Counted from the first letter of the stretch, positions 25,392 through 33,495 are shown. The stretch is 64,000 nucleotides of DNA from Pedobacter sp. MC2016-05 (GCF_026239735.1 NZ_JAPIVT010000005.1:186001-250000); one strand, 5' to 3'. A program made the numbers and translations. Notes: generated by a model from the letters alone, not told the origin.

Positions 25392-26705
25392 ATGAAAATA
25401 TTAAAATTTGGGGGTACTTCTGTAGGTAGTCCCGAGCGCATGACGAAATTATTGGATATCATTAATCCAAATGAAGAACAGATTGTGGTTTTATCAGCAG
25501 TGTCTGGTACTACAAATAGTTTGGTAGAAATTTCTAATTATTTTTTAGCTGGGGATAAGAAGAAGGGGAGCGAATGTGTTGAAAATTTATATCAAAAATA
25601 TAAGGATTTTGTAATTGAGTTATTGCCCGCTGCCGATTTTCAGGAGATGGGCAATGAGGTAATTGATTATCATTTCAGCTTTCTAGCTGTTTTAACCAAC
25701 GATATCTTTACTTCAATTGAAGAGAAAGTAGTTTTGGCGCAAGGCGAATTATTATCTACTACTTTATATCATATTTATTTAAAGTCTATCGGTGTCGAAT
25801 CAGTGTTACTTCCAGCATTAGATTTCATGAAGACTGATGAAGACAATGAACCTGATATTCCATTTACAACCAAACATTTAACGCCATTATTAGAAGCAAA
25901 CAAAGGCAATAAATTGTTCATTACTCAGGGATTTATTTGCCGCAACAGTTTTGGCGAAGTGGATAATTTACGTCGTGGAGGAAGCGATTATACTGCTTCT
26001 TTACTTGGAGCAGCAATTTTAGCCGAAGAAGTTCAAATTTGGACAGACATCGACGGGATGCATAACAATGATCCCCGAATTGTAAAAGGGACAAAACCAA
26101 TTGCGCAACTATCTTTTGATGAGGCTGCAGAATTAGCTTATTTTGGAGCGAAAATTTTGCATCCGCAATCTGTTTTTCCGGCACAGAAATATAAAATTCC
26201 TGTTCGTTTGTTAAATACCATGGAGCCTTCTGCCGCTGGTACTTTGATCACGCATAACAGCGAAAAGGGTAAAATCAAATCAATTGCAGCAAAAGATGGC
26301 ATCACTGCTATTCGCATTCAATCTAGTCGGATGCTTTTAGCTTACGGTTTTTTACGTCGCGTGTTTGAAGTATTTGAGCGTTACAAAACACCGATTGATA
26401 TGATCACCACCTCTGAGGTTGCGGTATCGTTAACTATCGATGAGACAGGAAATCTTTCAAAAATCATTAAAGAATTAGAGAGCTTCGGCACCGTTGAAGT
26501 GGATACTAACCACAGTATTGTTTGCGTTGTTGGCGATTTTGGCTCAGAAAAGCATGGTTTTGCAAGTCGGGTTTTGGAAGGGTTGAAACATATTCCTATT
26601 CGTATGATTTCTTATGGAGGAAGCAATTATAATGTTTCGCTACTCATATTGAGCGAGTACAAAACTGAAGCTTTAAGAAGTTTGCACAATAGATTATTTG
26701 AATAG
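25392..26705 (+). CDS. lysC: Monofunctional aspartate kinase
   Basis: This 437-residue enzyme phosphorylates aspartate, the first step toward lysine, threonine and methionine. It opens with the kinase signature MKILKFGGTSVGSPERM and has the catalytic-domain block RRGGSDYTASLLGAAI, then WTDIDGMHNNDPR. The last 150 residues form two ACT domains (IRIQSSRMLLAYGF and IVCVVGDFG) that usually bind lysine or threonine for feedback control. No homoserine dehydrogenase is fused, which distinguishes it from ThrA. The lysA gene is 300 bases downstream, so the two ends of the lysine pathway are close. The stop overlaps by 12 bases the end of a small convergent membrane gene. Confidence 0.93.
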   Translation: MKILKFGGTSVGSPERMTKLLDIINPNEEQIVVLSAVSGTTNSLVEISNYFLAGDKKKGSECVENLYQKYKDFVIELLPAADFQEMGNEVIDYHFSFLAVLTNDIFTSIEEKVVLAQGELLSTTLYHIYLKSIGVESVLLPALDFMKTDEDNEPDIPFTTKHLTPLLEANKGNKLFITQGFICRNSFGEVDNLRRGGSDYTASLLGAAILAEEVQIWTDIDGMHNNDPRIVKGTKPIAQLSFDEAAELAYFGAKILHPQSVFPAQKYKIPVRLLNTMEPSAAGTLITHNSEKGKIKSIAAKDGITAIRIQSSRMLLAYGFLRRVFEVFERYKTPIDMITTSEVAVSLTIDETGNLSKIIKELESFGTVEVDTNHSIVCVVGDFGSEKHGFASRVLEGLKHIPIRMISYGGSNYNVSLLILSEYKTEALRSLHNRLFE

Positions 26706-26858
26706 CAAATAAAATGCACCCATAATCACCAGCAGGCCGATAAGGAAGTGAAAACCTAAAAAGTTTACTGGTAACAATTGATTTTTGTATTTCTTGTAAG
26801 AATTAAATAATCCTAACGAGATAATTAAAATGACAAAAATGGCTGCAATTATTTTCAT
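26694..26858 (-). CDS. 54-residue two-span membrane protein
   Basis: The translation is MKIIAAIFVILIISLGLF, a charged turn NSYKKYKNQLLPVN, then FLGFHFLIGLLVIMGAFY, ending LLFK. The two hydrophobic helices with a positively charged linker are what a genuine small membrane protein looks like. Its ATG overlaps the TGA stop of the next upstream small gene in the ATGA pattern used for translational coupling, so the two are read as a pair. The 3' end overlaps the convergent lysC stop by 12 bases. No family is recognised and the function is unknown. Confidence 0.65.
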   Translation of the reverse strand: MKIIAAIFVILIISLGLFNSYKKYKNQLLPVNFLGFHFLIGLLVIMGAFYLLFK

Positions 26859-27025
26859 TTTCTAATAAAGAATAAGAACAATACAATTAAAATAAGAACA
26901 AGAGAAAATCTAATTTTTCCATTGTATTGTTTTCGGGTGATGCGTCCATGCTTCAAATCAAGATAGTTGCCCCAGTAAATGAGTACAAAAAATAAAATTA
27001 AAACGATTATAAGGAATTTGAACAT
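26855..27025 (-). CDS. 56-residue two-span membrane protein, start shared with lysA
   Basis: I take the ATG at 27025 because it begins the first membrane helix (MFKFLIIVLILFFVLIYW); an ATG at 27058 would add 11 residues and run deeper into the lysA upstream region. A basic loop (GRITRKQYNGKIRF) separates it from the second helix (SLVLILIVLFLFFIRK). The start codon and that of lysA are on opposite strands and overlap in the tetranucleotide CATG (27023-27026), so each gene's promoter must lie inside the other gene. It is coupled by ATGA to the 54-residue gene downstream. No family recognised. Confidence 0.65.
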   Translation of the reverse strand: MFKFLIIVLILFFVLIYWGNYLDLKHGRITRKQYNGKIRFSLVLILIVLFLFFIRK

Positions 27026-28178
27026 GTTCGCCGATAAAGATATATCAAAGTTTAACAATATAGAAACGCCTTTTTACTATTACGATACGGATTTATTGCA
27101 AAAAACGCTAAGCACTTGTGCTGAAGCCGCCGCACCCTACAAATTTCACATCCATTATGCTTTAAAAGCCAACTTCAATTCTGTTTTACTCGAGCAAATT
27201 AAACAGATTGGCTTTGGTGCAGATTGTGTAAGTGCCGGAGAGGTGAGAAGAGCTGTTGAAGTCGGTTTCGATCACAAAAAAATTGTGTTCGCTGGTGTCG
27301 GTAAATCCGATAAGGAAATAAATGAGGCTTTGGATTTGGATATCTTCTGCTTCAATGTAGAATCTATTCAAGAGTTGGAAGTTCTGAATGAGTTAGCAGC
27401 TGCAAAAGGCAAGACTGCACAGGTAGCTATCCGTATCAACCCTAATGTTGATGCCCATACCCACCACAACATTACTACAGGTTTAGACGAAAATAAGTTT
27501 GGAATCAATTCATGGGATTTACCACAATGTGCGGAAACCTTGAAGTTATCTAAAAACCTAAAATTTATTGGGATTCACTTCCATATCGGTTCTCAAATTA
27601 CCAACCTCGATGTTTATAAAAACCTTTGTGTTCGCGTAAACGAATTCTGTAGTTGGTTTGAAGATAAAGGTTTCGTTGTCGAGATTTTAAACGTCGGTGG
27701 TGGTTTAGGTATTGACTATTATAATCCTGATAATCAAATCCCTGACTTCAACTCTTACTTTAAGATATTTAACGATTTCCTGGACGTAAAACCTAATCAG
27801 GAAGTTCATTTTGAATTAGGAAGAGCATTGGTTGGCCAATCGGCAGCTTTAATCACCAAAGCATTATATATCAAAAAAGGTAAGAAGAAGAACTTTGTGG
27901 TTTTAGATGCCGGAATGACTGAGTTGATGCGTCCTGCCTTATACCAGGCCTACCATAAAATTGAGAATTTAACTCGGGGTAACGGAAATGAAATCAAGTA
28001 TGATATTGTAGGACCCATTTGCGAAAGCACCGATTGCTTCGGCAAAGAAGTGGAGCAACCAGAATCATTTAGAGGTGACGTTTTCGCCATCCGCAGTGCT
28101 GGTGCTTATGGTGAAGTAATGGCATCTAAATATAATTTAAGAGATGCGATAAGATCTGTTTACAGTAACGAACTATAG
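27024..28178 (+). CDS. lysA: Diaminopimelate decarboxylase
   Basis: This enzyme of 384 residues (from the ATG at 27024) makes lysine from meso-diaminopimelate, using PLP. I prefer this ATG to one at 26979 because the family protein starts close to SKFNNIETPFYYYDTDLL. PLP-binding Lys is in HYALKANFN; the glycine-rich phosphate loop is NVGGGLGIDYY; the substrate/dimer motif is near GPICESTDCFGK. These fold-type III features are complete. lysC lies just upstream on the same strand, with two oppositely directed small membrane genes between them, so the pair is unlikely to be one transcript. Its start codon overlaps that of the 56-residue gene. Confidence 0.94.
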   Translation: MFADKDISKFNNIETPFYYYDTDLLQKTLSTCAEAAAPYKFHIHYALKANFNSVLLEQIKQIGFGADCVSAGEVRRAVEVGFDHKKIVFAGVGKSDKEINEALDLDIFCFNVESIQELEVLNELAAAKGKTAQVAIRINPNVDAHTHHNITTGLDENKFGINSWDLPQCAETLKLSKNLKFIGIHFHIGSQITNLDVYKNLCVRVNEFCSWFEDKGFVVEILNVGGGLGIDYYNPDNQIPDFNSYFKIFNDFLDVKPNQEVHFELGRALVGQSAALITKALYIKKGKKKNFVVLDAGMTELMRPALYQAYHKIENLTRGNGNEIKYDIVGPICESTDCFGKEVEQPESFRGDVFAIRSAGAYGEVMASKYNLRDAIRSVYSNEL

Positions 28179-28190
28179 TTTCAAATTCAT

Positions 28191-28249
28191 CATTGCGAGG
28201 CACGAAGCGATCTTAATCAGCAAGATAGATTGCTTCGTACCTCACAATG
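28191..28249. repeat. Dispersed inverted repeat C, copy 1
   Basis: CATTGCGAGGCACGAAGCGA-TCT (28191-28213) pairs with AGA-TTGCTTCGTACCTCACAATG (28227-28249), with only three transition mismatches and a 13-base loop. Such CATTGCGAGGNACGAAGC hairpins are a common dispersed family in Bacteroidota. It lies just after the lysA stop and may also end its mRNA. Confidence 0.75.
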
Positions 28250-28259
28250 ACATTTAACA

Positions 28260-28472
28260 TTATTTCTTTTTCGAGGCCACAAGTACAACTACACCCGCAA
28301 CTAAAACTATTCCACCAACATACGGCGGCCAGTTTACCGATTTTTCTTTGTCAGCTGATATCTGAATGGGTCCGGCATCAACTATCTTTTCTTTTTGAGT
28401 ATATGAAAAACCCGTCCAAACGAGCATAATCACTCCAATTACAATTAAGATAAGTCCTATAGATTTGTTCAT
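28260..28472 (-). CDS. 70-residue two-span membrane protein
   Basis: The protein has a first helix (SIGLILIVIGVIMLVWTGF), a polar loop (SYTQKEKIVDAGPIQI...NWPPY), a second Gly/Val-rich helix (VGGIVLVAGVVVLVASK) and a basic end. It resembles the short DUF3185-like or stress-related membrane proteins of Bacteroidota, but I cannot place it firmly. It starts 49 bases downstream of the 267-codon lipoprotein gene on the same strand and may be co-transcribed with it. The stop lies ten bases beyond a dispersed hairpin repeat. Confidence 0.75.
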   Translation of the reverse strand: MNKSIGLILIVIGVIMLVWTGFSYTQKEKIVDAGPIQISADKEKSVNWPPYVGGIVLVAGVVVLVASKKK

Positions 28473-28521
28473 GATATTTTTAGTTTTAATAGCTGAACAG
28501 CAAACCTGAAATTATGTTTTA

Positions 28522-29325
28522 TTAAAATGAATAGCCCAGTGTAATCTTACCAGAGTTGTTCATTAAATTGGTTCCTGAACCTAGAATTCCGTAAACATTT
28601 TTAATCTTGATAAAAAACGACAGGTCAGTTGCTAAGCCAGTAATTTTATCTTCGCTGTAATTAATGTTATTTCTTAAATCAATAGTGCTACCCACAAATA
28701 GGCGGAAACCATATTGTCTATCTGTATTTTTACGGCCAGACCAAATAATTTCTGTTGAACCACCCGTTGTAAAAAGTGCAGTTTTATCAGAAGCTATCGA
28801 TAATGGATCGTTTTTACTTCGCACATCTTTTCTGAATGAAGCATAGCTACCTGCCTCATAAACAAAAGCACTTTCCCAATTCAAAATCCGAAATTCTGTA
28901 TTTCCAGATTTTTCAGCTATTCCAATTGATGTGCGTAAACCAAAACCATAAAATCCTTGATCATGATATGCTTCGATAATCTTTCTTTGCGTGTTTTCGT
29001 AACCTCTGGAAGTGCCTCCAAAATATCCGAACCCGCCATAGGCGAAATTGAAATTCTTAACTACGTGAGACCGGTTATAGTTCAAATAGCCCATGGCCAT
29101 GTCGCCAACATTATAAGGCAGACTGTTGTTGGCGAAACTAGCGCTAACGTAATTTTTTACTTTAACACTATCTTCCATCATCGGTTTTGGAAGGTAGGAC
29201 ATGTGGTTTGAACTAGCGGGAGGGGTATAAAAAACCGGCAGATTATTTACAACAACGCCACATGAAGATAATAATATGGTTGAAAGTATCGCAATAAAAA
29301 TTATGGGATGTTTAGAGAGCAGCAT
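28522..29325 (-). CDS. Lipoprotein with beta-barrel-like C-terminal part
   Basis: The 267-residue protein begins with a lipoprotein signal (ILLSSCG, Cys22). After a Pro-rich stretch (PVFYTPPASSNHMSYLPKP) the chain shows short alternating strands with Gly and aromatic residues (FNFAYGGFGYFGGTSRGYEN, ESAFVYEAGSYASF, YGFRLFVGSTID) and ends ITLGYSF, like a small outer-membrane barrel. A lipoprotein that is also a barrel is unusual but found in this phylum. No enzymatic motif is seen. It may sit in the outer membrane; function unknown. The SRPBCC gene lies 50 bases upstream on the same strand. Confidence 0.7.
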   Translation of the reverse strand: MLLSKHPIIFIAILSTILLSSCGVVVNNLPVFYTPPASSNHMSYLPKPMMEDSVKVKNYVSASFANNSLPYNVGDMAMGYLNYNRSHVVKNFNFAYGGFGYFGGTSRGYENTQRKIIEAYHDQGFYGFGLRTSIGIAEKSGNTEFRILNWESAFVYEAGSYASFRKDVRSKNDPLSIASDKTALFTTGGSTEIIWSGRKNTDRQYGFRLFVGSTIDLRNNINYSEDKITGLATDLSFFIKIKNVYGILGSGTNLMNNSGKITLGYSF

Positions 29326-29375
29326 AATTAGTTTGAAAATGGTTGATATGTATTTACAATTTATAAAGTTTAGTT

Positions 29376-29756
29376 TTATTCATCAAAAAAATCAACTAAT
29401 CCGCCGATAAAATATTCTTCAATTCCTTCTGTGAAATCTTTATAATCTTCTTCTGGGATGTTTGTTTGTTTAAATTCCAACGACGTTCCTTTTTTATCTT
29501 CGTGAAGTTTAATCGTTACGATTGACGGTTCGGCATCTTCACCGAAATACCATTGCTGCACAATTTTTTTGTTTTGCTCAAACTCAAGGTTTTTTCCCAC
29601 AATGTCGCCATCCCAAAATGAAAATTCTGTATCGGGCTTTTCTTCGAATTCAACTTCCGCACCCGTCCATAGTTTGATGCTAATGTCTTTTGTAAGTGCT
29701 AAATAAACTTCTTCAGGTGAAGCGGGGATGTAAGTGTATTTTTTGTAATCTCTCAT
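29376..29756 (-). CDS. SRPBCC (START/AHSA1-like) domain protein
   Basis: The ATG at 29756 gives 126 residues starting MRDYKKYTYIPASPEEVYLALT, the normal opening of the fold (first strand, then the helix that packs over the cavity); an in-frame ATG at 29792 would overlap the acyl-CoA dehydrogenase gene. The body has LWTGAEVEFEEKPDTEFSFW, then VQQWYF and TIKLHEDKKGTSLEFKQ, typical of Aha1/START-like single domains. Such proteins bind hydrophobic ligands or act as co-chaperones. It begins 22 bases after the acyl-CoA dehydrogenase stop, so both are probably in one operon, though a functional link is unproven. Confidence 0.8.
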   Translation of the reverse strand: MRDYKKYTYIPASPEEVYLALTKDISIKLWTGAEVEFEEKPDTEFSFWDGDIVGKNLEFEQNKKIVQQWYFGEDAEPSIVTIKLHEDKKGTSLEFKQTNIPEEDYKDFTEGIEEYFIGGLVDFFDE

Positions 29757-29778
29757 TAACTTATATATTGTATCTGCA

Positions 29779-30969
29779 TTATTTAAAAGCATTCAATCCG
29801 GTCACATCCATACCTGTAACTAATAAATGGATATCATGCGTTCCTTCATAGGTTACTACCGATTCCAGATTCATCATGTGGCGCATAATAGAATATTCTC
29901 CTGTGATTCCCATTCCTCCAAGCATCTGGCGAGCGTTTCTAGCAATATCCAAAGCAATCTCTACGCTATTTCTTTTTGCCATTGATATTTGTTCGGCTGT
30001 TGCTCTGTTTTCACTTTTAAGCACACCTAAACGCCAAACCAAAAGCTGACCTTTGGTTATCTCAGTAACCATCTCGGCTAATTTCTTCTGTTGCAATTGA
30101 AAACCTCCGATTGGCTTCCCGAACTGGATTCTTTCCTTTGAATAACGAAGAGCAGTATCGTAACAATCCATTGCTGCCCCTAAGGCACCCCAGGCAATAC
30201 CATAACGTGCTTGATTTAAGCAACCGAGCGGACCTTTCAAACCACTTATTTCTGGAAAAACATTTTCTTTTGGAATTTGGACATTATCAAAAACCAACTC
30301 GCCAGTAGCTGAAGCTCTCAAGCTCCATTTGTTGTGTGTTTCAGGAGTTGAAAATCCATCCATTCCACGTTCTACAACCATGCCTCGAATTTTACCAGAT
30401 TCATCTTTTGCCCAAACCACAGCGATATCGGCAAAAGGAGCATTGCTGATCCACATTTTGGCACCATTTAAAATATAGTGAGATCCCGCATCTTTAATAT
30501 TGGTGACCATGCCACCAGGATTTGATCCATGATCAGGCTCTGTCAAACCAAAACATCCCATCATTTCGCCACTGGCTAATTTTGGTAAATATTTTTTTCG
30601 TTGCTCTTCACTTCCGTAGGCATAAATAGGATACATCACCAGCGATCCTTGAACAGATGCGGTAGAACGTATTCCAGAATCGCCGCGTTCAATCTCTTGC
30701 ATTAATATTCCATAAGCCGTATAATCTAGGCCAGCGCCACCATATTCTACTGGAATTGTTGGCCCGAAAGCTCCTATATCAGCCAATCCTTTTATCAAAT
30801 GTTTTGGAAATTCTGCCTTTTGAGCGTAATCTTCGATAATTGGGCTCACTTCCTTCTTAACCCATTCTCTAGCCGATGCTCTAATCAGTTTGTGCTCATC
30901 AGTAAGCAACTCATCCAATAGATAATAATCTGGAGCCTCATAAAGGTCTTTTTTCGACGATATACTCAT
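29779..30969 (-). CDS. Acyl-CoA dehydrogenase, glutaryl-CoA dehydrogenase type
   Basis: This 396-residue flavoenzyme oxidises an acyl-CoA with FAD. Family landmarks are complete: MGCFGLTEPDHGSNPGGM at the flavin/substrate site, RIQFGKPIGGFQLQQ, MLGGMGITGEYSI, and the catalytic base Glu375 in VTYEGTHDIHL. The N-terminal stretch (TASVQGSLVMYPIYAYGSEEQ) and overall pattern match glutaryl-CoA dehydrogenase, which also decarboxylates to crotonyl-CoA in lysine and tryptophan breakdown. Assignment to the glutaryl class is by resemblance; general acyl-CoA dehydrogenase is secure. An SRPBCC gene follows 22 bases downstream. Confidence 0.9.
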   Translation of the reverse strand: MSISSKKDLYEAPDYYLLDELLTDEHKLIRASAREWVKKEVSPIIEDYAQKAEFPKHLIKGLADIGAFGPTIPVEYGGAGLDYTAYGILMQEIERGDSGIRSTASVQGSLVMYPIYAYGSEEQRKKYLPKLASGEMMGCFGLTEPDHGSNPGGMVTNIKDAGSHYILNGAKMWISNAPFADIAVVWAKDESGKIRGMVVERGMDGFSTPETHNKWSLRASATGELVFDNVQIPKENVFPEISGLKGPLGCLNQARYGIAWGALGAAMDCYDTALRYSKERIQFGKPIGGFQLQQKKLAEMVTEITKGQLLVWRLGVLKSENRATAEQISMAKRNSVEIALDIARNARQMLGGMGITGEYSIMRHMMNLESVVTYEGTHDIHLLVTGMDVTGLNAFK

Positions 30970-31086
30970 TTAAAATTCTATTATTTGGTTAAGAAATCCG
31001 TTCATTTCAAAGGTAACAATTTACCGCAAGGAGCATTATATTCCTGAATAAAAAATTAATTTTGCTACATACAGAAACACACCTAT

Positions 31087-31449
31087 ATGAGTCATTTCAA
31101 ACAAACCGTAGCATTAAAGGAAGTTAGTTGTTTTGCATTGCATGGCTGGTATCCGGAAGAACAAGTAATTGGAAATCATTTTATTCTTGATCTTGAAACT
31201 GAATTTACTCCATTGGTTATTGATGATGAGCTTGCCAACACAGTTAATTACGAAGATTTGAATACCATTATATTGGATGAGATGAAGAATACTCAAAAGC
31301 TCTTAGAGACAGTTTTAAACAACATCATATTAAAAGTAATCAAGCTTTACCCTTTTGTTGAAACTATAAATGTAAGTATCAAAAAACTTAATCCACCAAT
31401 GGAAGGGCAAATTGGGCATTCTTTTGTAAAGCTGACTTACAATGCATAA
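31087..31449 (+). CDS. folB: Dihydroneopterin aldolase
   Basis: This 120-residue protein is of full length for FolB, which cleaves dihydroneopterin to hydroxymethyl-dihydropterin and glycolaldehyde in folate synthesis. The pattern FALHGWYPEEQVIGNHFILDLE is the FolB N-terminal signature, with the active-site Tyr/Glu region in that block. Later segments are NTVNYEDLNTII and FVETINVSIKKLNPPM, where the lysine is the catalytic one. It stands alone, divergent from the acyl-CoA dehydrogenase, followed by a stable hairpin and an unusual 750-base gap. Confidence 0.92.
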   Translation: MSHFKQTVALKEVSCFALHGWYPEEQVIGNHFILDLETEFTPLVIDDELANTVNYEDLNTIILDEMKNTQKLLETVLNNIILKVIKLYPFVETINVSIKKLNPPMEGQIGHSFVKLTYNA

Positions 31450-31511
31450 AGCACAGTAACGTAGTTAATCATTTATCGGTGCTAGCCTATTAGTCTAGCT
31501 ACTAAAAAGTT

Positions 31512-31534
31512 AGGCTATCCATCGCGGATAGCCT
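31512..31534. terminator. Nine-pair hairpin after folB
   Basis: AGGCTATCC, loop ATCGC, GGATAGCCT is perfect. The T-run is short on the plus strand (TTTGC), while on the minus strand AACTTTTTAG follows. It could end folB or a minus-strand transcript through the tRNA-like sequence. A smaller hairpin CCTGATT/AATCAGG lies at 31574-31593. Confidence 0.5.
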
Positions 31535-31618
31535 TTGCTAACAACAAAACAAATATAAGATAACCAAATCTTGCCTGATTGAGCAGAATCAGGTTTAAGT
31601 GCTATGAGATACACTTAG

Positions 31619-31690
31619 CGGCCTAGTGTTGGATTCGAACCAACATTTCAAAGTTTATAAAACCTCAACCTTCCCATCGGTCAACTGGCC
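31619..31690 (-). tRNA. tRNA-like sequence, anticodon UAU, irregular acceptor stem
   Basis: On the minus strand the 72 bases fold as a cloverleaf: T arm GTTGG-TTCGAAT-CCAAC, five-base variable loop, anticodon stem GAGGT/ACTTT with loop TTTATAA (anticodon TAT, which would read the Ile codon AUA), D arm ACC/GGT with a GG-containing loop. The acceptor stem GGCCAGT/ACTAGGCC pairs only if one A is bulged out, the D stem has three pairs, and no CCA end is encoded. Either a diverged functional tRNA or a degenerate remnant. It lies six bases after a small ORF on the same strand. Confidence 0.45.
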
Positions 31691-31697
31691 AATTTCG

Positions 31698-31859
31698 TTA
31701 AACTGGTTTTAAGGATAAAAAATCTTTCATTACAATAATCTCTTCACGATTAATTTTATCTTCATCCTTTATTTGCTTAGCATCGACTGCCGTGATTTCG
31801 CTATAATAGCTAAAACTTGGATAGTCGCTGATTGCGGGATATTGAAAATATATTGACAT
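31698..31859 (-). CDS. Candidate 53-residue protein next to the tRNA-like sequence
   Basis: The frame starts ATG (MSIYFQYPAISDYPSFSYY) and continues with a polar, charged stretch (KQIKDEDKINREEIIVMKDF), ending LSLKPV. It has no signal peptide or membrane segment and matches no family I know. Its stop is seven bases from the first base of the tRNA-like sequence, which suggests a common transcript. Codon use is ordinary for the region, but at this length a chance frame cannot be excluded. Confidence 0.35.
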   Translation of the reverse strand: MSIYFQYPAISDYPSFSYYSEITAVDAKQIKDEDKINREEIIVMKDFLSLKPV

Positions 31860-32196
31860 ATTCTTTGCCTTTAGTAGTTTAACATATTTTAGTTATCGAT
31901 TCAACGTTCAACAAATATATAAATAAGTATATAATATCTATAGATTTAGTAGTTATTTTATTCGATAAAATTATAACTATTTGATATAGAATCATTTATT
32001 TTATTTCTCCTATGATTTATTCCGTTTTAGGATATACAAACTGAAAGAAAAGATTCCATTTTTAATCTTAAAGCCATAGCTTACAGGGCGGACTTAGCTT
32101 TACATATAATACATTCATTACTAAAGCCTGAATTCAATTTCTCAAAAGCTAATTATTTTAAGGATATTTGCATTTTCAAATATTAAAACGATAAGC
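31860..32196. other. AT-rich stretch before the DEAD-box-like gene, no gene seen
   Basis: This interval is markedly AT-rich (especially 31900-32020) and has one imperfect hairpin, AGTTATTTTAT/ATAAAATTATAACT (31951-31978). It presumably carries the promoter of the DEAD-box-like gene. No TAnnTTTG element is convincing and no open frame is worth reporting. Confidence 0.5.
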
Positions 32197-33495
32197 GTGT
32201 CATTAGAGAAATTAAAGCTTAGTAAGCCACTTGTTGCAGCCATGACTGATGCAGGATTTTTAACTCCAAAAGAGATTCAAATCAGAACCATGAGCAGAAT
32301 TTTAGGTGGACAAGATGTTATTGCGATAGCACCAGAAGGAGCAGGAAAAACAACAACTTATGTTTTAGCTACCTTAATGAAGTTGAAATATGCTTTCGAA
32401 GAAGCGCCAAGAGCTTTAATTTTGGTTCCAGATGCTGAACATGTTGATCATGTATTAGAACAATTCAAGTTATTAAACCGGAATAATACGTTCAGAATTC
32501 TCGGAATTGACAGTCGTGGGGCTGTTGAAACACAAATGAATGAGATTACCGATGGCTGCGATATTATTGTTGCTGTGCCCGATAGGGCTCGTGCCTTGTA
32601 TTTGAAACTTGCCCTAAACACCAATAAAATTCAATTATTTATCGTAGATAATGCGGAACTGATTGTTAAAAAAGGCTTACAGCTTCCTGTAGTTGAATTA
32701 GCAAACAGTGCTTATAAGTCTCAACATGTTGTTTTTACAGAAGTATTCCACGAGAAATTGAATCACATGATTTCTCCCTTTATGAAAGATTCTGCAACAA
32801 CCATAGAGGTTGATGAAATTGGTGAGCAGCAAGCAGAAGTTTATCCGCAGATGTTATATCAGGTTCCGAACTTCCGTACGAAATTGAATTTGTTAACACT
32901 TTTACTAAATGATGCTGAGTTTTTTGATAAAGTAGTTGTGTTTGTAAATACCAGATTAACAGCACAAACGGTTTATAAAAACTTCAATAATCCAAAAGAA
33001 GGCGAAATTAGTATTTACCGTTCTTTGTTTTTCGATGATAAGGGTTACGATGACATTGAAGACTTTAAGGAAAATCCTGATGCGAGAGTTCTTATTGTAG
33101 CTAATGAGAACCTAGGGGAGCTAGATATTCAGGGAATTCCATTTATCCTTCATTTAGAATTGCCTGAGCAAAAGGAAACGTTAATTCAACGTATTGTTAA
33201 AACAGGAGAAGAGGAAGTAGTTGCGATTACATTTTCTACTGATATAGAACTTGCTGAGGTTAAGAAGATTGAACAAGCCATTGGGCAGCGGATGGATGTT
33301 ATGGAGCTCCCTGAAGATCTAAAAATAATGGATGCCGCCGCAAAACCAAAGAAAAAGAAAAAAGAGGAAGAAGAGGATGTTACCGAACGTGGTGCCGCAT
33401 TCCATGAGAAAAAAGCAAGTAATTTAAAGAATTACAACTACAGTGCGGGTACGAAAGCCAAAATGACTTATAAGAATAAAAAAGGTTTATCTTAA
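32197..33495 (+). CDS. DEAD-box-like protein with degenerate helicase motifs
   Basis: This 432-residue protein (GTG start, MSLEKLKLSKP) has the size and order of a DEAD-box RNA helicase core plus a basic tail. The Q motif (PKEIQIRTM) and Walker A (PEGAGKTTT) are recognisable, but motif II reads VDNAE instead of DEAD, the SAT motif is not visible, motif V reads NLGELDIQG instead of ARGID, and the motif VI position (HRxGR) reads QRIVKTGEE. It may bind ATP or RNA without unwinding. The tail (PKKKKKEEEEDV, then KNYNYSAGTKAKMTYKNKKG) could bind RNA. A perfect hairpin terminator follows. Confidence 0.8.
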   Translation: MSLEKLKLSKPLVAAMTDAGFLTPKEIQIRTMSRILGGQDVIAIAPEGAGKTTTYVLATLMKLKYAFEEAPRALILVPDAEHVDHVLEQFKLLNRNNTFRILGIDSRGAVETQMNEITDGCDIIVAVPDRARALYLKLALNTNKIQLFIVDNAELIVKKGLQLPVVELANSAYKSQHVVFTEVFHEKLNHMISPFMKDSATTIEVDEIGEQQAEVYPQMLYQVPNFRTKLNLLTLLLNDAEFFDKVVVFVNTRLTAQTVYKNFNNPKEGEISIYRSLFFDDKGYDDIEDFKENPDARVLIVANENLGELDIQGIPFILHLELPEQKETLIQRIVKTGEEEVVAITFSTDIELAEVKKIEQAIGQRMDVMELPEDLKIMDAAAKPKKKKKEEEEDVTERGAAFHEKKASNLKNYNYSAGTKAKMTYKNKKGLS

